A stretch of 64,000 nucleotides of DNA. Source: Promerops cafer. Taxonomy: Eukaryota; Chordata; Aves; Passeriformes; Nectariniidae. Below are positions 34,938 to 48,500 of the stretch, in pieces. The notes under the pieces were generated by a model, which had not been told where the DNA came from, made no database searches, and saw only the letters and a program-made list of their open reading frames with translations. The stretch lies in the NCBI GenBank assembly GCA_013398275.1, contig VZSE01013530.1, forward strand, positions 2,108,001 to 2,172,000. The letters run 5' to 3'. A program made the translations under genes and the position numbers. The stretch's first letter is position 1. Each line of letters opens with the position of its first letter.

Positions 34938-37900
34938 TGCCCTGGTCTGCAGAAGAGCTGCTGTGATCCTCCCCAGGGCTCACATCCCCCTCTGGCGACA
35001 GCCCCAGCCCTGATCCTGGAGCATGGCACATTTCAGAGCAGGATGGTGTCTGGTGTCTCTGATGCTTTCCAAATTTCCAAATTCACTACATGAGCCTTTC
35101 CAGCCCGGAGTGCAGTCACTTTCTCAGGGCAAAGGTGAGAAGTGATTGCTCCTAAGCTGTGCACCTTTTTTATTCTACTCTAGGCAAGAACTTCTTGCCC
35201 CCTCTTTGTGTGCCAGTGAGAGCAGGAATAGATTCCTCAAAGAGGAGATAACCCAGATGTGCTGGTCACATTACAGTTAGGACAACTATGTTATGGGAAA
35301 AAAGTAGGGTTATATTAATTATACAGATCTGAAATTGCACACAAGGAGATACGTGACACATTGATTTCAGTTATTTCATCAGAAATCAAATGATCTGATT
35401 AATTTCCATTAAACTAAAGAAATAATGTAAATGTGTTTCATTCCACAACTTGCTGTCAGTTTACACAGAATCAGCGGAAACCAGATAGTGCTGCCACCTG
35501 GAACAAAGGGCAGAGATAGTGACCTTTACCTAATTATTTAAATTAGTTTGAAGTATGTGAAACTAAGAGATAAGAATTCCATTATTATCAAAACTGTTCT
35601 GCTTCCTTCTATTCATTAAATATTCAACTTCAGCACCAAACACAGTTAATATTCTCCTTCTAAATTTGAGAATTTTTAATAATGCATTAAATTATTCCTT
35701 GGGGTTCACTGAGGCTTCATAGCATACACAATGGCTTTCTTCAATGCTTATATACACAGAGCAGCAGGTCGGTTACCCAGGAAGTGTCTGACTGACACCC
35801 TTTACATCTTCACAAATTAAAATTTTGCGTTTTATGGCCAGCAGTCACACTGTGATCCTAATTGCAGTGGGCAGTTCGTATCCGTCTGGAGCCTCTTCCC
35901 TGGGCACAATCAAAGTGACTCTTTAAAGTGCTGGGTACATGTTTGGAAAATTAATTCTTTATTGAAAACAATATGTCAACTAAAATGCTCTCTCTTTCCT
36001 TTTATAAAGGATCCAAGTTGGATGGGAGGGTGACTGGGCAGCACAATTGGGCATGTGCCCCTGGGCCACTCTGTTACCCTGCTGTCTGACCTCAACTTCC
36101 TACAAAAACCTCCTTTCAAGCCACACAAAAAAATTATTCTTAATAACAAATAAGCCTCTTTAAATGCCCATGACCATACTGCAGTTAAGCAAAATCCTGT
36201 GAGTATGTGTAAAGCATTGATAATGATTTTGGTTTCCACAATTATGCCTGAGACTAAAGTTTAAACTAGTTTTGAATACTGGATAAGTGTGCTCCTGGCA
36301 GAATATCCTTGAATCAATTTTTCTGTATCTCATAGTTTTTGGCACACACTAATACTGCTAGCAAGTGAATCTTTCAGTTTTTGGATATAAATGTCACTCC
36401 TGTCTCAGGCCTGGAAGGGGCAGTGACAAAATGGTGTGAGATGCTTTAGGTAATTGCTTCCTCTTGGCAGTGAACAGGAAACTGGTGATGCCACAGTTGT
36501 TAGTAAAGATCATAAAGGCAAGACAACATGTTCTGCTGGGCTTTTTCTACTCCTTGCCCTGTTTTCAGGAGAAGTTGGACTATAGTATTTTCCCCTCCTT
36601 TTTCTAGACTCCACAGTAACGAAATGCCCTCTGCCATGTTCCATGAGGGGCCTGTTATACAGGAAATAAAACCTTTGTGGTTTCAGGTCCAGAACAGATA
36701 ATTTATATTCAGACTCTCCAATTCTGCTGTGTGAAGCCAGAACTGATCTGGGGCCTCTCTGAGACTGCACAGTTACAGCAGCACCGTGCCAAGAGCAGGG
36801 AGCCTGGGGCCAGAAGGGTTTTAGGTCAAACTGCAGCAGTTTGGGGACAGCAATTTCTGCAGCACAGATGAACTCTGGATTTCCCTTTGGGGCAGGTGCC
36901 TCAGACAGGGATCAGCTGGAAAGGTTCATCTCCTACCAGTGTTCTCCAGAGCTTTCTGGGACAGAGCTGCTTGGGAGATGGGGAGCTGTGTGATAAGGAA
37001 AATCCCTGTTTTTCTGAAGGAGCAATAATGCCTTGAGATGCAGGACTGGCACCCAGAAAGGCAGAGGATACTGCCTTTGTGTGCTTACGTGGGCCTCAGG
37101 ATCTCACATGTGTGTTTCAGCCTGGAAATCTACAGTTGTACTTTATTTCTGCAATATTTTATCTGGGAGTGTCACACAGAAATGTTTCCATCTTTGCAGA
37201 AGCTCTAGAGCTGGCAGTAAGGAAAAGTATAGCTGCACATTCCCTTGGGTTTCTGGAAAGGCAGACAGCAAATCTATTTATATCCCAGCTCTGAGCCTGC
37301 CTATACACGTTTTCAGAAACTTCCAAATTTCATTTGAGCTTTGAGCTGCCCACTTCATTTCATTGCCTTCTGTTATCCTCACGAGATTCTCAGATTTATG
37401 GGATTGTCAAGGATATTTGCTTTTGCTCAGTTATAATTATTGCCTTTCATGTATTTTTAGTACAGGTGGCTATACTGTGTGTCAGCCATGCTAAAAAGGG
37501 GCAAGTAGGTTGTTTATAAGCCACACTGTGGGGATGTCTCATTAAGGTGAATTTTAGGTTTAACAGAGCACCAGAGTAAAATATTAACCTGATAACCTGA
37601 TACTGTACCACATTACACTGAAGATCTGGGAAAGATGAGCAACACTTCCAAAGGGATAGTCCCTATTAAAGGGAAAACATATAGAAACTTGCACAGATGA
37701 CACTAAACTTTTAAATGTGTAATATTCAACCAGCCTGCCTTTCCTTGGCTGTCTGAAAGTTACAAATAAACTTCTGGACAGAGACCATCATACTGCTTAT
37801 AATAAGAAGATAATATAATAACAACAATAATAACAATAAGGTAATTTAAAGTATAAAATTTAAACCAGAAACCTTTCTATATTTACGTATGTTGTTTATT

Positions 37901-38605
37901 TCTTGATGAGATTTTCCTTCTTCTCTAAGGTTCCCACATCTCATGAAAGCTTTGAATACCAAAATCTTCTCAGATACATCATGTAACATTTCACTTGGTA
38001 ACTTTTGAGGACAAGACTTGCTGAGATTGTGAATTAGAAAGGTTAAAGCTGCCCAAGTTTGCAGGAACAGGCTATTTAAGGGACAAGAAAACCAAGAGAA
38101 ACATGAAAAAATAGAGTAATTTGTTTTTTTTTTTTTGTTCTCTTTTAAGAATCATACCTAGAGAGTACAACTAGTCTTTAAGTCTATCCTAATTTCTCTG
38201 TCATTTATCAAAAAGTCAATCTTGCCTTCTATTAATAAAATTGAAGCTCTATATTCTTAGAAAGCTCATCTGTAATTTCTGTCATTGTGATGCTCGGACC
38301 AATTTTTGTGGTCACTGGCATTAATTAACTATGAATATTTTTTTAATAAGCCCGCAAAACAAAATCCAAATAGCTGTCTTATCACTAAATTAAATCCTGC
38401 CCATAGGATTCATTTTTTTTATGCCTTTTAGCCTTAATGCTTTGCTTTCTTCTCCCTCAAATCAATGACATGTGACAAAGATGTTGCTATCCCAGAGAGA
38501 AAAAGCCTCTGCAAGCTTTGTGCAAATGGACAGCCAAGAAGAGAGGAGATTTTTAATGCCTCTGCTATGGAATGGCTGCAGCAGGAACAACTCTTCTTGG
38601 GGATC

Positions 38606-38639
38606 AGAAAACCCAAATGAGAGACTAGAAAACCCAAAT
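38606..38639. repeat. 21-bp tandem duplication, two copies
   Basis: The 13-base word agaaaacccaaat occurs at 38606-38618 and again at 38627-38639. The sequence following each copy is also similar (gagagac and actgagac). A small slippage duplication. Confidence 0.75.
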
Positions 38640-40314
38640 ACTGAGACAATCAGCCCTCCCTGCTGGAGTTTATGTGAGGGAGCTCACTGCTCAGGCATGG
38701 GCAGCTTTTCTTTTCTGCTGGATAGTGTCTCTGATACCTAAAGAGGGGCTGAAATGATGCTGAAGCTTTGTTTAAATTGTGCTGAGAAGAAAAGACTCGG
38801 TCTGCCTGTGTCAGCCTGGCAGAGTGCTGGAGCCCTCTCTGCTCAGCAATCAATAGCTCACGGGAGGGGAAGTTCCTTAACACAGACTTTTCCCATACTC
38901 TGATTACCCAGGGCTGTCTCCTTGGCACAGCTATGACATCCATCACCACTAAAGAAAGGGAGTATCCACTTCTGAGCTTCAGGAAGAAAATTACAGGTTT
39001 TCAAAACTGAGTAATCACCCCCCAGGCCTTCTCTCAGCCCCTCACCACTGCCTGGATCTGCCCACCTGTACAGCCACAAGCCCAGCTGAGCCATCTGCTG
39101 AATGCACCTGACAGAGAGCAGTGAGCTGCAACTGAAAATGTTCCCCTGTATGAAGTGTTTCAATGTTGGCAGTCATGGGAAGTTATCCCACACAGCTCAG
39201 GTTTAAATTCTATAGGATCTGTAAGAGATCTGAGTCTGCAGAGGTGAAGGATCAGTCTGGAGGAACTCACTCTCCAACTGACTTGGGTGGCCTATGAGTC
39301 CTGTTCTCATTTGTGTTCTCTTTTGGCAAGAGTACTGCAAAGCTGAGCATTCCTGCATTTCACCACCTGGAACTGACTTACAAGAGCTGCCTCTTACTCC
39401 GGGGGATCAGGGAGTAGCACATTTCTGCTTCTCTGCACACCTGAGTTATTTCTCAAACTCATATCTGGCAGAGAAAACTTTCCAGGGTAAGATGTCAGAA
39501 ACAGAGGATAAGAGGCCAAGACCTGAAAGAATTTGATACACTTGCCCTAAGGAGCAAGAGCACTTGACTTACTCATGTCGACCTTACATAAATCCCAGGG
39601 CAAAAAGAGCTTACAAACCTGTCTTGGCTTTTACTAGGTTTGACAGCACTAAGCAGTCAACTTTCAGAGCAGATTTCAGATTTCAAGGGATGTTTTAATT
39701 CCTGAGAAATGAAAGGACATAACCTTTAATGAGGAACCAGGGACATGTCCAATAATTCCATTTACTTCTGTACTGGAAACTGATAATGATATCCAGGGCT
39801 TTACTCCTGTGACAGGCTCAGAGGTGTCTGAAGACACCCTTATTACTGCTCTTTATTCATTAGATACTCTTATGGTTTGATGCTTTAAATAGCATCTGCT
39901 CTTTCTGATGGGTTACCACGTCCTCATTACCCCAATCAGAGACGTGGTTTTACGTCTTACATGGCTCGTGTAAGCAAGCAGAGAACAAGGAAGCAGAGAT
40001 GAGAAACCTTGCCAGTGCTCATAACACATCCCTGCTCTTTCATCAAATTTCTAGTCTGGAGAGCTGCCAGAGTATTGAAAGGAGACGGAGAGACGTGCAA
40101 GGAGTGAGGAGGAAAAAAGGAAATTGTCACAAAGCTGATTGTATTGGATTCTCACGAGAAGCCTCTCTGTCTGCCTTAGCAGATACACAGGCAGAATATG
40201 CACCAAGAGAAACAGCAAATCTGACATCACACTGCATCCCCACCCCAGGATATGGATGTCTGTCTCCCAGAATAAAGTAGCTGGTTTTCTTTTAAAAAGG
40301 CAAGTTCCTTATAA

Positions 40315-40362
40315 AATCACAGAAAGAAAGGGGTGGAAGTGACCTCCAGAACACTCTGTCTA
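40315..40362 (-). mobile_element. Short CR1 3'-end fragment (minus strand)
   Basis: aatcacagaaagaaagggg followed by tggaagtgacctccagaa resembles the reverse complement of a CR1-type 3' end (terminal repeat, then the ttggaagggacctc-like block). Only about 45 bp are recognisable. The short length and divergence make this less certain than the other copies. Confidence 0.45.
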
Positions 40363-41158
40363 AAGGTCAGCTCTCCTGAAGCACTCCTGGGGAGGCTTAG
40401 GGAGACCTCGGTGATGGGAGGGGCCTGCAGCCCCCAGGCACAGGATCTTGGCACTTTGCTCTTCTCAGCCATGAACACTTTCATAACAGAGTCACACCTG
40501 CTGTTATTCAAACTCCTTATTTCCATACCTGGAAATTTCAGCAGAAGTTCCTATAAGCTGGAATTGGCCTGTGGCCGTAACTGTTTAAAGAACCATGGTT
40601 CAGGTTAATTCCAACATGTCCACTCTTCAGTCTCTGCTTGCTGCTCCCCTTCCTTCAAAGGACCATGAGAAAAATGACCTCTAAGTACACACTGTATCAC
40701 ATCTTGATGGAATATAAAGTCCACTGGTCAGGTAGAACAAATTAAATTAATTTCATTCATGGGTTTTAATTTACTTCCTACAGAGTGATTTTTTGCTTCC
40801 CAGCAAGTTAATGCCAAAGTCGATAATGACTGCCACCATAATTTCAACCTTTCAGTTCAGTTTCCTGAAACACATCTGTAAATTGAATCAATTATTGCTG
40901 TGAAATGCACGTGCTGTTTATTTGATTAGCTCTCTGTAAAAGCCCTGTCATTCCCTACCACAGAAGAAAGTGCAGCTATAACCTGTTAAACCAAAGCTTG
41001 ACTTTATAAACCCCTGTGCTAGAGGCTGCACAGCTTTGTGTTGCCTTCCAACCCATCACTGAGCTCATCTCCACCCTGGGTTCTGTGCCTCGATGCACCA
41101 GCCCAGTGGGTCATTACAGAGCTCTTGACCAAATGCTTGTGTACAGCTGAGGATACCA
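40363..41158. other. Non-coding DNA, no feature recognised
   Basis: Unique-looking sequence between two antisense CR1 copies. No exon, RNA gene or repeat was recognised. Confidence 0.5.
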
Positions 41159-41500
41159 GAGAATCACAGAGTTCTTTAGGTTGGAAAAGCCCTCTTAAGA
41201 TCATCGGGTCCAGATGTTCCCCCAGCTGCCAAAGCCTCCAAGTGCCACATTTCCACATCTGTTTACATACCTCCAGGGATGGTGATTCCAGCACTGCCCT
41301 GGGCAGTCTGTGCCAATGCTTAATGACCCTTTCAGTGAAGAAATATTTTGAATTATCTAATCTAAACTTCTCCTGCCACAGCCTGAGGCAAGTTCCTCCT
41401 GTCATATGTCTTGGGAGAAGAGACCAGCCCCCACCTGGCTTTCGAGGAGCTGTAGACAGCAAGAATGTCCCCCCCTGAGCCCCTCTGCTCCAGACTGAGC
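41159..41500 (-). mobile_element. CR1 LINE, 5'-truncated copy (minus strand)
   Basis: The reverse complement of CR1 is read from gaatcacagagttctttagg (terminal repeat) through ttggaaaagccctcttaaga, ctccagggatggtgattcc, caatgcttaatgaccctttc and agaagagaccagcccccacc to about ccctgagcccctctgctcc. On the minus strand it preserves part of the ORF2 C-terminus. The words FFTERVIKHWHRLPRAVLES and SPSLEV are visible in the 147-codon frame at 41019-41462. That frame's outer parts are unrelated flank, so it is not a gene. It is inactive. Confidence 0.93.
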
Positions 41501-43487
41501 ATGTATTTAAGCCAAGGGGATATCTTGTTGGTATAAATGATGATCTAGAAAAGATGAAGGATTTTTAAAGAAATTGCTGTTTGCAGATAATTCATAAAGC
41601 TAACAAAGACATTGCTGGTGATTTTCCTGCAAATTATATGTACAGCTGCCGGTGAAATAAAACCAAATTTTACTGCTTTTTGAAGTGTTCAACGTCTCTT
41701 TTCCCACTTGAGACATTCTGGCTAAAGAAGCATAGTAAAAATCCTTCAATTTGAATTGTCCTGACTAATACGATGTCTTCCGACATCTCTAGGTCTTGTG
41801 GCAAATATAAATTATAGTCAGGGTCTGTACACTTTGTTCTCTGGTACAGTCAAAGACACATTTGCTGGCATGGAAACCTCTTCTCCCTTCCTCTGCATTC
41901 TTTACCAGGCAGCACACCACTGCTGTGTATCAATTCACAAAATGTTTCAGCACTTAAAATTGATTCCTGTACAAATTTCCTAAAACCTAAGAAAGAACAT
42001 TGCCAGGTTGTAACAGGCACATTTCAGATTCTAATCTGTGCTTGCCAGTTGCTTTGCAAGCCTTTAAAGTCTATAAATAGGACAGCAGCAAAAGAAACTG
42101 CCCTTTGCTTCAAACCAGGCTGGTTTGCTTAAAGAGTATTAAAGGTTAATCAGGGCATTGCTACAGAGATTTTATTTGTGGTTCAGTAACAATGTTTGTT
42201 TCTCTGTAAATTGTAACCTGCATTTTCTTATAGCAGGCCTTTTTATTAATAGATCAAAGTAAATAAATGATATAACACCCCCCTTTTTCCTATGCTATAG
42301 ACAGTAGAAAAAGCAGCCAGGTACCACTGCAGCACATTTGTGCTACAGGCTAAGTTCCTAGACTCCCTGACCCCCTTTTGACATCAGAATGGTTAATATT
42401 ATATTCTTGAATTGCAAACAGGTAACAATGTCAGTATTTCAAGGGTATTGCTTCTTCTTTTGCTTTCCTGTATAGGAACAAGTACACAATGCCCTTAAAA
42501 ACTCTACAGTTATGATTAAAACCTCGGACAAATTTGTGACAAATACCTGTTCTGTGATTTTTTTTTTCAAATCTAATAAGGAATACCTACACATCCCTAC
42601 AATGCTGTGTCTTTTTGCATGCATTCACCCTGGTGAACAGTACAGCTACATCTACAAAGATGACAAAAGAAACATCATTGGTTCCTACTTTTCTATTTGG
42701 CAGGTACAACGTTCTGCTTTAGGGAGATTCTGAAATAACTTCATGGCACTGCTCATTTTCAGAGCTCAGTGCATAAAAGCACGAATCATAAAACTCAGCT
42801 GCATTTAGCTAAAACATTTTCTAGGGCTCTTGAACTTTTCAAGTAATCCAGGCCTGATTTACAGCTTCCTATAAAAGTCAAGCAGCATTTCAAGGTTTCG
42901 TGTGTGTTACCAGTGAAATGATCCCATTTTGACTGCAGTTTGCTTCTCTTTTGTCACCTTTGACCCCTGATTATAAAAATACTCATTTGTGTTAACTAGT
43001 TGAATGTGATGAGAATCAAATGAAACATTCACCCAAATCTCTCTGCAGCTTTGCTGCTTTCATTTTCAGACACCTTTCAGTGTTCCTTAACCTATGGTGC
43101 TGTATCCTGATGCATTTCTGCTGGATCTCTCCATGCAAGGCAGACACAAAACACCCACTCTGACAGTGAAAACCCTGAGCTCTTCTCATCCCTGCCCCTG
43201 GGGCCACATTTCCTCAGCATTTATGCAAACCAGTTTCACACTGCTGACTCCACTGGAGCTACTTTCAAATTGCACTGATGTTGTTTCTCATCCTGATTTG
43301 TAGATTTACAGGTTAATGATTAAAGGAACAAAAAACCCCATATTGCCAAACAGCAAATGACAATATTAATTGGTATCTCCCCATTTGTTTCTCCCAGTTG
43401 AATCCTAGACTTTTCACCCCCTTTACAACATATTTAGCCTCCTTCAAAGCTGAGCAGTGAAGGTTCCCATTTCCCTTCACTTTGGTC

Positions 43488-43501
43488 GCAGTAGATGGCA
43501 T
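43488..43501 (+). promoter_or_regulatory. CTCF-like motif (gcagtagatggcat)
   Basis: Agrees with the CTCF core at 12 of 14 positions. It is identical over 13 bases to the motif at 33978-33990. Plus orientation, as at the other two sites. Motif evidence only. Confidence 0.28.
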
Positions 43502-44237
43502 TAAGAGATTAGCTACCAAAATATTTACCTATTGTCATATAATGGTTTGGTAAAGAGTTGAGATGATGTAGAGAAAACCCTGCTAAAAAGAAGATGGTAC
43601 TAACAACCTCAGCATGTTGTTCCAGGAGCTGATGGTGCACACTGATAAAAACATCCATCACATTTCTACCTTGGGTTTGTTCAGTTTCAGGTTCCAATCA
43701 CTGGCTTTTACCCATTTCTCCTAGGTTAAGGAGTACTAGTGCAGCAGCAACTTTGTCTGATGATCACATCCTCTCTCATCTTGCTGTTCTAATGGAAAGA
43801 GCCTTTGCAGAAGTTTTGTCCAAAAAACCTTGACCTTGAAACTCTTTCCTGTGACCACTGTTCAGTCATCCTATTTATAATGTGGACAGCAGCACTGCAA
43901 TCCACTGCAGTCAAAATCTACCTCAGTTAATGTAGTTTTCACACGGTAAGTCTTAATTCACACTTATATCTAAGTACATACAAATATTAAGACTTGCCTT
44001 AATTTTTCCATCTCAACTATTAATTTATTCACACATTTGTTTCTATGTTATCATTCCCACCAATTTCCCCTCCTGTGGACAGCTCATCTTTGTTTATCAT
44101 CACAAGAAAGTCTAAAACTTCCCTTCTGATGAGTCTCTACTCTGTTAGAAAATGCCCACATTTTGCATTTAGAGCGGTGATATCATCAATGAATGCAGGT
44201 GATCCCCACAAAATCCCCTAGAAACTGAAATCCCTCA

Positions 44238-44276
44238 CAGTAAGTGTGTTTCCAGAATACAGTACGTGTGTTTCCA
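44238..44276. repeat. 22-bp-period tandem duplication
   Basis: cagtaagtgtgtttcca (44238-44254) recurs as cagtacgtgtgtttcca (44260-44276) with one substitution in 17 bases. A short local duplication. Confidence 0.75.
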
Positions 44277-45456
44277 CTGGCAGGCAGAACCTAGAGCACC
44301 TCCCCTGGCTGTCACACAGGGACTGCCTGCAGTATGGCTGGAAATGCAGAGCGTCCATTCATACCCCAATTATTTTATAAGTATAAACTAAGACAAATCA
44401 ATAATAGACCCTTTAGAAAATTGGCAATGAAAAAGAAGATTTGGAAGCCTCTTAGAGAGACTGTCAGCAGGGAGTACAGGTTAATTAGTGAAGAGGCTGG
44501 CTGAGAAGCAGAGATGTCCCTCCTGTCCCACAGTAGTTTGATTCCTCAGTGCAGGTTCAGTTACCTGCTGTGCTAAACTCGCCCTTGGTATCAGCCTTCC
44601 CTTGGGATTCTCAATATCCAGTGGCCTTTCAGCGCCAAAGGCAGGGAGGGAACAGGAGTGAACACAAAAAAGTGCAGCAAATGCAATGGGAAAAGTTCTG
44701 TAGAAGGTCAGAGAACCCTTAAAATGATCATCCAGAGTGTCATTAAAATTACTCTCTAGGTTTTACCCCAATATATCTAACAGTCAGACCTCAAACTTCA
44801 AAACAAACTATCCAAATAATGAAGTTAATTTCTTACTCAGTACATTAGTAGCTGCTTGTAATAGCAAGAGGATAAATTTCAGTGCAAGAAAGAACAAAAT
44901 TGTAGATAATGTTTTGGTAAGATCTTTTAAATCTTTCATTCTTTTTAAAAAATTCTTCCAGACAGTCAGAAAATTCTGGACACTAACTGGAAGCTGTTCT
45001 GTCATGTTACAGGAATTATACAAATAGCTGCTGTGTAAAAATTCAAAATATGCTTAAGAACAACAAGACTTCCAAATGTATTAACAAATCTCGAGCATTA
45101 GAGTACATTGTGTGGGGAGATTAATGACCTCGGACACAAAAATATCCGCCTGAGGAAGTGAAGAAGCACTGAGGTATGAATGCAAAAGAATTGTACCATT
45201 TACATAAACCCTGCTCAGGCTCTAAATCATCCTTGGTCAAGGTTCCAGTGTTTGCAAGCACCTACAGGCACAGATCCTCTGTTTATTCCTCCTCCTTTCA
45301 TCTCTGCAAGGTCAGCTCTCAATGAGTCCTTCATTTATTGTTTGCTGAACAATTGTTGAAATGACTGCAAAATGTACAAATAAGCTGAACAGAAAATGCT
45401 TATCCAGAAAAAAAATTATTGTAACGGCTGCTTAAAACTACTCTAGTCTCCACAAT

Positions 45457-45558
45457 ATCACAGAATCCTAGAGTGGTTTGGGTGGGAAGGAAATTAAAGA
45501 TCATTTTATTCCAATGCCCCTGACATAGGCTGACACACATTCCAAAAGACCAGGTTAC
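45457..45558 (-). mobile_element. CR1 3'-end fragment (minus strand)
   Basis: atcacagaatcctagagtgg, tttgggtgggaaggaaatt, aagatcatttt-attccaatgcccc and agaccaggttac follow the order of the antisense CR1 3' end. About 100 bp are recognisable with several substitutions, so this is an older or more decayed copy. Confidence 0.85.
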
Positions 45559-48500
45559 ATAAACAACAATACAAGGTAATCCTTATCCCCATGGTTTTCT
45601 GGTCAAGAACATTAAAACCACAAGCATACACACTGCGTTTGGCTGTAATTTTGTTAGTAAAGGTATTGTAACATTTATGCTATGAAATGGCAGCTCAGCA
45701 ACCATCTGGGAATGGCTGCAGGTAACTGTGCATCCAAAAGTTTATGGCTCACACTAAGTATAAGAAAACACCCCAGGCCTTGTCATATCCAACTTTATGG
45801 CAAAGCAGCTGGCTCAATACTCAAAAAATGAAATGATGTAGCCAAAGCAAGAGCTGGAACCCGGGCATCTCCTGTGCCAGCAGGTTGCTCTGTGGAATGT
45901 GCCACGCAACATCCAGAGGATGCACAGGAGCCACAGGTGGCACAAAGGAGTCCGGGTGAGCAGGGATTTGGGGTTGTTGGGCACACATGGTTGTCAATTC
46001 CTCAGTAACACCTTAGAGGCCACACTGATGCTCCCAAGAAATAACAACCACCATCAGGGTGATCCCACTGCACACATGGCCTGGCCAAACCACCTGCCCA
46101 GGTGAAAAACTGTTGCTGGTAGAATGCTAATTCTTTTGGGGAAAATTTTTATTTAAGTATTTAGGCCTCAGGTATTTTGAGGCTAAAATAAATCACAATG
46201 CTACGAAGTAACGAGAAACAGTGGGGCATATAACTAGACATAGCATATTTCTGTCTTTGCCAATAGAAGAGAACAAAAAGATTATAAATCCCTTTCCTCA
46301 AATTACCCAGAGGTCAGGATGAGTGAGAGAGGTTTCTGATGTGCTTTTTTCTTGGATCTATTTCTGTTCACCATCTTCAGCTGAAGTCACTCTGCATCTC
46401 TTAACTCCTTGGCCTTTCAACGTTTTGTGAAGAGGCCTGGGCCTATAAATAACTACAGCCAAGTGAATGTGGTGCTTTTTGCAGTGGCAGAAGGATGTCT
46501 TTGAAGGGCTGGTCCCAAAAACTGCCTGCTTTGGAACAGTTTCTCCATGAAGTCACATGAACAGAGGCAGGAGAAATTAGAACATTTAGAGACCAGAGCA
46601 GCCTGAGCACAGATATTTGTGGGGAGGGAAAAGTGGATTTAACAAGTAAAACTTATTTAAAATGCACCAGAGGAAGACCCCAGGCTTCTCTAACTACACC
46701 TCCTTGTTATCTCCAGGATTATGACAAAGAGAAAGGCAGACACTCAAAGCAATCAGGGTCCAACTCCGACTCTACATTACCCATGTTATAGAGATTACAA
46801 GGAAAATGCCCCTTTTATTTTTTGGCATATTCTCATGTTGTTCCTGTCAGCCTGATTCTTTGGATTTGGATATCTGTTTTCGTTCCATCACTGCAAGTGA
46901 AAATGCATGTGGAATCAAACCACTAATCCAAATATTTCCCCAAACACCAAGAAAAATCAAATCTGCATTAAAGCTTGCTACCTCAGGCACTTTATTAAAT
47001 GCAAATTATTCTCATTAAAAGTAGTATACCAAAGACTGATCTCCAGACATACTACTGACTTGATCAAGCCTCCTGCTGAACAACTCTATAAATGTGATTA
47101 TAAATATTAATGAAGTTCATGTAAATAACATCTCCCACAGTGCTGCTGCTGCTACGCAGGTAGAGTGCACAAGAAATTTATTTATTTATTTATCATCTTA
47201 GAGAGGAGGTCCACTTCTTTATTAGAGGGAAAGAACAGAGCCATGAAATAATACCAGAAGTACCTAAAAGTGAGGGAGAGGCTGAGTCACTGGCAAGGCC
47301 AAACCCCTGGAATTTGAAACAAATTGGTCCTGGGCAGCAGAGATGGCTGTTTCCAGACACAAAAGATTTCCACTCAACCCTGGGCAGGAGCCTGCTCTGG
47401 ACAGTGCTTCACAAGGCTGATTTAGCACCCAAAGCCCTCTCACAAGCAGTGAATGATGCATTTTTCAGGGGTACCTGTGCACTGTCCAAACCACATCTCT
47501 GGCCAGGAAGGACGGAGCTGTCCTGGCAGAGGGAGCTGCAGCAGAGCCCATGGAGTGGCAGATGCAGCTTCAAACAAGCTCAGCCCACTCAGGGTTGGGC
47601 TGCTGTGGGGAGAGGATCAGGAGCCTTTAGCTCACCTTTAGTTTAGACCATGCCTCTCTGCTTCTGTACCCAAAAATGGCCACACACCCTTGAAAGTAAT
47701 TCTTGGCACAAAGTTGGGTAGATGATCAGGAATATCTTCCCAAGAGTGCCAGCCCCTCGTGCTGCTCCATGGCAATGCCAGGGTCAGAGAGGACAAAGTT
47801 CTGCCCCAAGGTGTGTTACCTCAGGTGCTCCGTGGCAGGGTGGCCTCAGTGGGCAGCTGGCAGAGTCCCAGGGTCGTCCCACGAGACCCTGAGGGGGCTG
47901 CAGATCCAGGAGCTGCGTGACTCAGTGACAAGAAGTGTAATGCAGAGTGAAGGGTGCCTAGAGGTTTTCCAGAGCACTGAGTTCAGCACCATTAAGGCTC
48001 AAAGGGAAGATACAGGCCAGACAGCTCTTACTTCGTCTCCTACTCTTTAAGCAGACAGCTGCTGCTGGGGAGATTTTCAGATCATGTCTCTGATCTGCTC
48101 CATAATGAAGGAGCAACTCCCACACACCTTCAATGCACACACGGCTCAAGAGGTCACTGAAGTCACTCTGCATCTGCCAGCAGGAGTTTTGCCACAACTG
48201 AGGAAGTTCTTGGATTATTAATGCTGTGATTTTTATCTTTTATTTGTGATTGTGTTTTGTCCTATTTCATAGGGCTCAGGATGAGAGAATAAAGTCTTCA
48301 GGTGAGGAGAAAGGGAATTTGAGGCAAAAGTCTCATTAGCAGATCATTCTGGTAAAACTACTCTGAACCACTCCCCCCTGGAGAGAGTAATGGCTACAAA
48401 ATCTCCCCTCTTATTTTATTTTTATATAAGAAAAGCTTGAAACCAAAAAGAAATCTCATCAGTAGGGAAAGGAATGCTTAGTGTGGCTTGCTTTTAGGTT

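Larger units (their letters stand above)
33679..40314. other. Non-coding DNA with CTCF-like motifs, no gene
   Basis: No exon or repeat family recognised. Two plus-strand words close to the CTCF core occur at 33978-33991 and 34924-34937. A GC-richer patch at about 34840-35030 contains a short (cagag)n run at 34845-34865. An interrupted (AAT/AAC)n stretch lies at about 37797-37841 and a T-run at about 38124-38138. A 21-bp-period tandem duplication lies at 38606-38639. Confidence 0.5.
41501..45456. other. Non-coding DNA, no gene
   Basis: AT-rich unique-looking sequence. A TATA-like ctataaatagg lies at 42071-42081 without other promoter features. A CTCF-like word and a small tandem duplication are listed separately. 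No exon or RNA gene was recognised. Confidence 0.5.

Noticed and set aside
41019..41478. Overlapping 147- and 146-codon frames on both strands
   Set aside because: Both lie mainly in an antisense CR1 copy. The minus-strand frame carries CR1 ORF2 C-terminal words and the plus-strand frame is its shadow.
42071..42081. Consensus-like TATA word ctataaatagg
   Set aside because: No initiator, donor site or GC-rich context nearby. TATA-like words are frequent in AT-rich DNA.
45840..45905. tRNA-like phrase (ggaacccgggcatctcc)
   Set aside because: No cloverleaf can be drawn and neither A-box nor B-box is present at the proper spacing.
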